From assembly GCA_019119595.1 (NCBI GenBank), contig DWWS01000044.1, positions 62,001 through 126,000 on the forward strand: a DNA stretch of 64,000 bases, in the 5' to 3' direction. The DNA comes from Candidatus Eisenbergiella merdavium (GTDB lineage: Bacteria; Bacillota; Clostridia; Lachnospirales; Lachnospiraceae). The notes below the pieces were generated by a model that saw only the letters and a list, made by a program, of their open reading frames with translations, was not told the DNA's origin and searched no databases. The translations under genes and the position numbers were made by a program. This document shows, one piece after another, positions 58,676 to 64,000 of the stretch. Positions within the stretch are counted from its first letter, which is position 1; each line of letters opens with the position of its first letter.

Positions 58676-60613
58676 GTGAAAACCAAAAAGATCCTGTCCC
58701 TGCTGTTAGGGGGGGCTTTGGCGCTGTCTATGGTGGCCTGCGGCGGACAGCAGACCGTTACCAACAGCACCCCGGCATCAACGGAGGTTTCCGAAACGAC
58801 TGATGCTGCGAGCTCTGAAGAAAGCACCACCCCTGAGACCAGCGAGAGTGCCGCTGCCGAAAAGCCCGCTGAGCCTGCCGGCCAGATGGTCATCGGCTCC
58901 ATCAGCGACGTGCTCAACGAGTTCTATGACACCGGATTCTCCACCTCTGAGACCAACTACAACATGTACGACCTGATCCACGGCGGCTATGATACCGTAG
59001 TGTTTACCAAGGAAGGCGAATTCCAGTACAACGATACGGCAGTCGCCAGCCATGAGGAGACCGAGAACGAGGACGGTACCAAGACCTACACCATGACCAT
59101 CAAGGACGGTCTGGTATGGAGCGACGGCACCCCCATCACCGCTAAGGATTATGTATTCGCCCTGCTGCTGGAGAACAGCGAGGCCATGTCCGGCGTGGAC
59201 GGCTATCCCTGCAACAGCGGATATTCTGTGGTAGGCTATGACGAGTGGCTGGCCGGCACCGCCGACACCTTCGCCGGCATTCATCTCATCGACGAGATGA
59301 CCTTCTCCCAGACCATCAAGGCTGAGGAGCTGCCTTACCACTTCGATATTACTTATGCCAGCGCCCGTCCCCGCCCTCTGCACGTGATCGCTCCTGATTG
59401 CGACGTGGAGGAGACCGAGAACGGCGCGACCATCACCGGCGAGTTCACCACCGAGCTGCTGGCTGAGACCATCAACAACACCGATACCGGATACCGCTAC
59501 AACCCCAAGGTTACCTGCGGCCCTTACCTGTTTGACAGCTATGACACCGCGAGCCATCAGGCTACCCTGAAGGTCAACCCCGATTTCGTGGGCGACTACC
59601 GCGGCGTGAAGCCCTCCATCGCGACTCTGATCATCAAGAACGTGTCCTCCGACACCATGATGAACGAGCTGGAGAGCGGCTCCGTTGACCTGCTGTACAG
59701 CAGCTCAGGCGGAGACAACATCAACGCCGGTCTGGATCTGGTGGAAGAGGGCAAGGCCAACGCCACCACCTATATGCGTAACGGCTACGGCAAACTGCAG
59801 TTTGACTGCAGCGTGTTCCCTACCGACTCCCAGAACGTTCGTCAGGCCATCGCTTACTGCCTGGACCGCAGCGAGTTCGCCCGTCAGTATACCGGCGGCT
59901 ACGGCTCCGTGGTACACTCCTTCTACGGACTGGCTCAGTGGGAGTATGCGGAATCTGTAGACTGGATCAACGAGAACCTGAATACCTATGATATGAACGT
60001 AGAGGCTGCCAAGGAGGCTCTGGACGCTGACGGATGGAACCTGAACGCCGACGGAACCCCTTACTCCGGCACCGGCACCCGTTACAAGGATGTGGACGGC
60101 GAGCTGAAGCCTCTGGTGATCACTTGGTGTAACTCCGAAGGAAATCCGGTTTCCGAGCTGCTTGCCACCATGCTTCCTGAGACCATGGCCGAGGCCGGCA
60201 TGGAGCTTCAGGCTACCACCACCGATTTCGGTACCCTTCAGGAGGGCATTATGCACGCCGGAGACACCCAGTACAACATGTACAACCTGGCCACCGGCTT
60301 TGCTACCGCCAACTCCCCCTGGTACTATTTCTCCAACGACGAGGCGTGGATGGGCAACTACAACACCAACTGGATCGCCGATCAGGAGCTGAACGATGCC
60401 GTTATGCCGCTGAAGAACATTCCTTATGACGACCGTGACGAATGGCTGACCACCTGGCAGAACTTCATCAAGGTTTGGAATGAGAAGCTTCCGGATGTGC
60501 CTCTGTACTCCGATGAATACTATGACTTCACTTCCACCCGCGTACAGGGCTGGGAGAACAACGCTACCTGGGGCTGGCAGAACGCTGTTCTTGACGCCTG
60601 GGTTACCGACTAA
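58676..60613 (+). CDS. Oligopeptide-binding lipoprotein (OppA/DppA type)
   Basis: 645 aa. Signal peptide with lipobox MVAC (Cys22), then a Ser/Thr/Glu-rich tether. The family 5 solute-binding body has 'DGLVWSDGTPITAKDYVFAL' and 'RQAIAYCLDRSEFARQYTGG', both signature blocks. GTG 58676 follows AAGGA and opens the signal peptide properly; upstream TTG 58640 only adds a charged stretch. It delivers peptides to the permeases downstream. Length is above the family norm of about 540. Highly biased codons suggest strong expression. Confidence 0.92.
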   Translation: MKTKKILSLLLGGALALSMVACGGQQTVTNSTPASTEVSETTDAASSEESTTPETSESAAAEKPAEPAGQMVIGSISDVLNEFYDTGFSTSETNYNMYDLIHGGYDTVVFTKEGEFQYNDTAVASHEETENEDGTKTYTMTIKDGLVWSDGTPITAKDYVFALLLENSEAMSGVDGYPCNSGYSVVGYDEWLAGTADTFAGIHLIDEMTFSQTIKAEELPYHFDITYASARPRPLHVIAPDCDVEETENGATITGEFTTELLAETINNTDTGYRYNPKVTCGPYLFDSYDTASHQATLKVNPDFVGDYRGVKPSIATLIIKNVSSDTMMNELESGSVDLLYSSSGGDNINAGLDLVEEGKANATTYMRNGYGKLQFDCSVFPTDSQNVRQAIAYCLDRSEFARQYTGGYGSVVHSFYGLAQWEYAESVDWINENLNTYDMNVEAAKEALDADGWNLNADGTPYSGTGTRYKDVDGELKPLVITWCNSEGNPVSELLATMLPETMAEAGMELQATTTDFGTLQEGIMHAGDTQYNMYNLATGFATANSPWYYFSNDEAWMGNYNTNWIADQELNDAVMPLKNIPYDDRDEWLTTWQNFIKVWNEKLPDVPLYSDEYYDFTSTRVQGWENNATWGWQNAVLDAWVTD

Positions 60614-60652
60614 ACAAAAGCCTCTTGCCAAAGCACAGAGCATATAAGCCTT

Positions 60653-60697
60653 GAAAGAGTCCGGCGGGGCCGTTGCTTGGGTCCCGCCGGCTCTTTC
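60653..60697 (+). terminator. Hairpin between binding-protein and permease genes
   Basis: A 15-bp stem (GAAAGAG-CCGGCGGG with CCCGCCGG-CTCTTTC, one bulged T) has no T tract afterwards. It probably stabilises the binding-protein mRNA or limits readthrough. Confidence 0.6.
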
Positions 60698-60728
60698 TAA
60701 AAACAACACTTTGAAAGGAGGTATACCA

Positions 60729-61721
60729 GTGGGAAAAGGCAGATATCTGCTGAAGAGATTTATTTACATCATCTTCGTTTTCTTTATCATTTCCATCCTG
60801 ATGTTTTTCATCTATAAGATGATGCCCGGCGACCCCGTGACCATGATGCTGGGCGATGTGAAAAACAATATGAAGCCGGACGCCTATCAGGAGCTGTATG
60901 ACCGTACCCGGGAGAGCCTGGGCCTCAACGGATCCCTGGTGGAGCAGTACATCCGCTGGATCGGCAACATGCTTACCGGAAATTTCGGCTACTCCACCCA
61001 GTATAAAAAGCCTGTGACTCAGATGATCGGCGCGCCCATGTTCAACACGGTGATGCTCAATCTGGTTTCCATGCTGGTTACGTTCATCATCGCCGTGCCT
61101 CTGGGCATTGCCACTGCGGTGCGCAAAAACGGCGTGTTCGACAAGACCATTCAGGTTGTGACCATCATCGGCTACAGCCTTCCCAGCTTTATCATCGCCC
61201 TGCTTGCCATTTTTGCCTTTGCCGTGAAGATTCCCATCTTCCCCATCAGCGGCGTGCGCACGGCGGGCTTAGAGGGAAATTCGGTTCAAATGGCGATGGA
61301 CTATGCCTGGCACATGGCGCTGCCCATGCTGGTCATGTCCATTTCGGGTATCGGCAGCATCACCCGTTACGTTCGCGCCGCCATGATCGACGTGCTGCGC
61401 ATGGATTACATCAAAACCGCCCGGGCCAAGGGTCTGCGGGAAAAGGTGGTCATCTATATCCACGCCTTCCGCAACGCGCTGATCCCTGTGGTCACCATCG
61501 CAACGGCATGGGTGGTTTCCCTGTTCGGCGGTTCCATCGTAATTGAGAATGTGTTCCTGTGGCCCGGTCTTGGCCAGACGCTGATCAACGGCCTGATGCA
61601 GAGGGACTTCTCCGTTGTTCTGACCATGCAGATGTTCTACGTGGTTCTGTCCCTTGCGGGCAACGTGATCATGGACATCGCCTACACCATCGTGGACCCC
61701 CGTGTCCGCCTGGAAAACTGA
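60729..61721 (+). CDS. Oligopeptide ABC permease, OppB/DppB type
   Basis: 330 aa, six helices. The N-terminus 'GRYLLKRFIYIIFVFFIISI' is typical of OppB. The EAA loop region is 'MDYIKTARAKGLREKVVIYI', followed by 'FRNALIPVVTIA', and the C-terminus is 'DIAYTIVDPRVRLEN'. The start is GTG 60729 behind AAAGGAGG. It forms a heterodimer with the next gene's product. Confidence 0.94.
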   Translation: MGKGRYLLKRFIYIIFVFFIISILMFFIYKMMPGDPVTMMLGDVKNNMKPDAYQELYDRTRESLGLNGSLVEQYIRWIGNMLTGNFGYSTQYKKPVTQMIGAPMFNTVMLNLVSMLVTFIIAVPLGIATAVRKNGVFDKTIQVVTIIGYSLPSFIIALLAIFAFAVKIPIFPISGVRTAGLEGNSVQMAMDYAWHMALPMLVMSISGIGSITRYVRAAMIDVLRMDYIKTARAKGLREKVVIYIHAFRNALIPVVTIATAWVVSLFGGSIVIENVFLWPGLGQTLINGLMQRDFSVVLTMQMFYVVLSLAGNVIMDIAYTIVDPRVRLEN

Positions 61722-61733
61722 GGAGGGAAGTCA

Positions 61734-63548
61734 ATGGCAAAAAAACCTTTATTTGGCAAACGGAAATCCACTGCCGCAGCTGCGGCCCAGCGCATGGTGA
61801 TGGGCGGCATGCCTCAGGAGGAAGAGGAGCTGATGCAGAGCCCTGCCCGCATGGTGGTGCAGAGCTTTACACATGACATCGTGGCCATGGTGGGCCTGGT
61901 GCTGTTCCTTATCATGTTTCTGTGCTGTATCGTGCTGCCCTTCTTTTTTCCAATCGAGCTGCACTATCAGGACGTGACCCAGGCCAATGTGGCTCCGGGC
62001 TTCGGAATGCTGAAGGTTCCCTCTCAGCTGCAGGGCAACGTCCAGGATATTTCCGCCGGAAGCACCTTTTCGGTGGCTCTTGATAAAGACGGTAATGTGT
62101 ATGAGTGGGGTACCTTTCCCACGGAAAAACTGAAAAATATCCCCTCCACCGCTGAGACGGGCAGACTGGTACAGGTTTCTGCCGGACTGGATCACGTGGT
62201 GGCCCTCAATGAGGACGGCGAGGTGTTTACCTGGGGCAACGACCGTATGGGCCTTGCGACTCTGCCCGTGGAGATGCGGGCCGCAGGCGGACCTGTAAAA
62301 AAGGTTTCCGCAGGCTACCAGTTTTCTCTGGCTCTCACGGAAAGCGGCCGTCTCTACAACTGGGGCAGCGCGTATCTGGTGAATATTTCCATTCCCAGCG
62401 AGGTGCAGGGCAATATCAAAGATTTTGACGAAAACACCAATATTGTCATCGCTCTGACCAACGACGGCGAGGTGGTGCCTCTGTCCACCAAACAGTCGGT
62501 TTTCACCAACGTACCCGATGAGATCCAGGGCAGTGTGGTACAGATCGCCCTTACCGACGAGAGCGTAGCTGCTCTGACCGAGGACGGGCGAGTTCACCTC
62601 TGGGGTAATAACGTGAACCACTCCATGGACATCCCGGAGGAGCTCCAGGGCCGTGTGAAGTCGATCTCCGCCGGCCGCTATCACTATACCGCCATTCTGG
62701 ACGACGGAACGGTGGCCTCCTGGGGCAACGACAACTTTGGACAGACAAAGGCTCCTTCCCTGAACAGCGCGGCATCCGCGGTATCCTCCGGCTATTATGC
62801 AAGCTACGTGATCACGGAGGACGGCCAGGTGAAGGGCTGGGGACTGGACGGCTACCTGATGGGCACCGACAACATGGGACGCGACGTGTTCCGCCGTATG
62901 ATCGTGGGCGGCCGTATGACCATGACGGTGGGCGCCATCGCCGTGATCATTTCTACCATTATCGGCGTGATCGTGGGCGGTATCTCCGGTTACAAGGGCG
63001 GCAAGCTGGACAACCTGCTGATGCGTCTGACCGAGATCGTTTCCTCCATCCCGTTTTTGCCCTTCTGTATCATCCTTTCCAGTATTCTGGGAAATTCCAT
63101 CTCAGAGACGCAGAGGATCATACTGATCATGTTCATCCTTGGACTTTTGTCCTGGCCCGGCATCGCCCGCCTGGTGCGCGGAAGCGTGCTGGCCGAGAGG
63201 GAGCAGGAGTTCGTCACCGCAGCCAAGGCGCTGGGCGTAAAGGAGTTCGGCATCATTTTCCGCCACATCCTGCCCAACATCATCACGGTGATCATTGTGA
63301 ACGCCACCCTGGATTTTGCCACCTGTATGCTGACGGAATCCTCCCTGTCCTTTATCGGCTTCGGCGTGTCCGAGCCCAACGCCACCTGGGGAAATATGCT
63401 GAACGGCGCCCAGAACGGCCAGGTCATCGAAAACTACTGGTGGAGATGGGTGTTCCCGTCCCTTGCGCTGGGCCTGTGCACCATCAGCATCAACTGTGTG
63501 GGCGACGGCCTGCGTGATGCCATCGATCCCAAATCGAAAGAGAGGTGA
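61734..63548 (+). CDS. OppC/DppC-type permease with inserted RCC1-like beta-propeller
   Basis: 604 aa, twice the usual 300. After one transmembrane helix (about 46-70) comes an extracytoplasmic insertion (about 95-370) with seven RCC1-type repeats of the form SAG-x-x-x-x-x-AL-x-DG-x-V-x-x-WG, for example 'VSAGLDHVVALNEDGEVFTW' and 'ISAGRYHYTAILDDGTVASW'. Seven repeats make a complete propeller. The normal OppC core then resumes at 'LMGTDNMGRDVFRRMI' (near 376), with EAA block 'EFVTAAKALGVKEFGIIFRH'. There is no frameshift. The propeller replaces the short external loop and may bind the lipoprotein, cell wall or peptide. Confidence 0.9.
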   Translation: MAKKPLFGKRKSTAAAAAQRMVMGGMPQEEEELMQSPARMVVQSFTHDIVAMVGLVLFLIMFLCCIVLPFFFPIELHYQDVTQANVAPGFGMLKVPSQLQGNVQDISAGSTFSVALDKDGNVYEWGTFPTEKLKNIPSTAETGRLVQVSAGLDHVVALNEDGEVFTWGNDRMGLATLPVEMRAAGGPVKKVSAGYQFSLALTESGRLYNWGSAYLVNISIPSEVQGNIKDFDENTNIVIALTNDGEVVPLSTKQSVFTNVPDEIQGSVVQIALTDESVAALTEDGRVHLWGNNVNHSMDIPEELQGRVKSISAGRYHYTAILDDGTVASWGNDNFGQTKAPSLNSAASAVSSGYYASYVITEDGQVKGWGLDGYLMGTDNMGRDVFRRMIVGGRMTMTVGAIAVIISTIIGVIVGGISGYKGGKLDNLLMRLTEIVSSIPFLPFCIILSSILGNSISETQRIILIMFILGLLSWPGIARLVRGSVLAEREQEFVTAAKALGVKEFGIIFRHILPNIITVIIVNATLDFATCMLTESSLSFIGFGVSEPNATWGNMLNGAQNGQVIENYWWRWVFPSLALGLCTISINCVGDGLRDAIDPKSKER

Positions 63549-63553
63549 GCGCT

Positions 63554-64000
63554 GTGAGTTTATTGGAAGTGAATAATCTTCATACCTACTTTAAGACCAA
63601 AAAGGGCATTGTCAAAGCGGTAAACGACGTGACCTACTCTCTGGAGGCGGGCAAGACCCTGGGTATAGTGGGAGAGTCCGGTTCGGGAAAAAGCGTTTCC
63701 GCCATGAGCATCATCAAGCTTCTCGACGGCAACGGCTATATTGAAAGCGGCGACATCACCTTTAACGGCAAGGATATCCTGCGCTGCACGGACAAGGAAA
63801 TGTACCACATCCGCGGAAACGAGATCTCCGTGATCTTCCAGGAACCAATGACCTCCCTGAATCCTGTGTTTACCGTGGAGCGGCAGATCGGCGAGACGCT
63901 GCAGATCCACCAGAACATGAAGAAAAAAGAGGCCCGGCAGAAGGCCGTAGAGCTTCTTTCCGATGTGAAGATCCCCAATCCGGAGCGGGTGGCGAAGCAG
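63554..64000 (+). CDS. Oligopeptide ABC ATPase, OppD/DppD type (partial)
   Basis: The first 149 codons, open at the window end. The sequence starts 'SLLEVNNLHTYFKTKKGIVK', with Walker A 'GESGSGKS' and Q-loop region 'VIFQEPMTSLNP', both standard for OppD. The start is GTG 63554 behind GAGGTGAG, 5 bp after the permease stop. It powers the importer made by the three genes upstream; an OppF partner is expected beyond the window. Confidence 0.93.
   Translation, partial: MSLLEVNNLHTYFKTKKGIVKAVNDVTYSLEAGKTLGIVGESGSGKSVSAMSIIKLLDGNGYIESGDITFNGKDILRCTDKEMYHIRGNEISVIFQEPMTSLNPVFTVERQIGETLQIHQNMKKKEARQKAVELLSDVKIPNPERVAKQ

Overview
The window looks like chromosome from a Clostridia-type Firmicute, most likely a gut Lachnospiraceae. 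The reasons are strong AGGAGG-type ribosome sites, consensus sigma-A promoters, YesM/YesN two-component genes beside Lpl-type sugar ABC transporters, PadR/HAAS and TipA-like regulators, and a meso-diaminopimelate dehydrogenase. No rRNA, tRNA, CRISPR array, insertion sequence or phage block was seen. Genus-level placement is inference only.

Region 1 (1-12886, +). A lipoprotein sugar-binding protein overlaps a YesM-like sensor kinase, followed by a YesN-like AraC response regulator and a terminator. Next come two LplB/LplC-type permeases, a second lipoprotein binding protein closely related to the first, a GH116-type glucosidase, a DUF4091 glycosidase-like protein and a small AlkZ-like protein. 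Region 2 (12873-27431). A minus-strand LacI regulator and GH78 rhamnosidase diverge from a plus-strand operon of two permeases, a binding protein, an unrecognised 655-aa protein, a GH105-type unsaturated glycuronyl hydrolase, a GH43-like propeller enzyme and two Gfo/Idh/MocA dehydrogenases. The shared intergenic region carries LacI-type operators and a promoter whose spacer contains nine consecutive G. A GH4 alpha-galacturonidase-like gene (34077) and a 2-keto-3-deoxygluconate kinase (41970) extend a theme of rhamnogalacturonan/pectin fragment use.

Region 3 (27432-44754) is accessory. It holds an ABC exporter behind a large RNA hairpin, an AAA ATPase with an overlapping PD-(D/E)XK nuclease-like gene, PadR plus a HAAS membrane protein, AraC regulators, a DMT transporter, ddh behind an attenuator-like leader, an AbiEi/AbiEii pair, and a retron-like unit (msr-msd-like RNA plus reverse transcriptase with YCDD and VTGLVVN motifs). 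The KDG kinase and a MATE transporter follow.

Region 4 (44850-54516) has a Suv3-like helicase, a MazG-like pyrophosphohydrolase, a TipA-like MerR regulator with a 19-bp-spacer promoter, a HigB/HigA-like pair, a NifX-like/SlyD-like fusion with a His/Cys repeat linker, a WYL regulator, a GNAT remnant and a diguanylate cyclase. Region 5 (54753-64000, +) has a radical SAM/SPASM maturase with a Nif11-like RiPP precursor whose core holds a (Gly-Phe)4 run. It continues with an M3 oligoendopeptidase and an oligopeptide ABC operon in which the OppC-type permease carries a seven-repeat RCC1-like propeller in its external loop. The OppD-type ATPase runs off the window.

The most novel candidates are the retron-like locus beside AbiE, the Nif11-radical SAM RiPP, the RCC1-permease fusion, the ATPase-nuclease pair and the G9 promoter.
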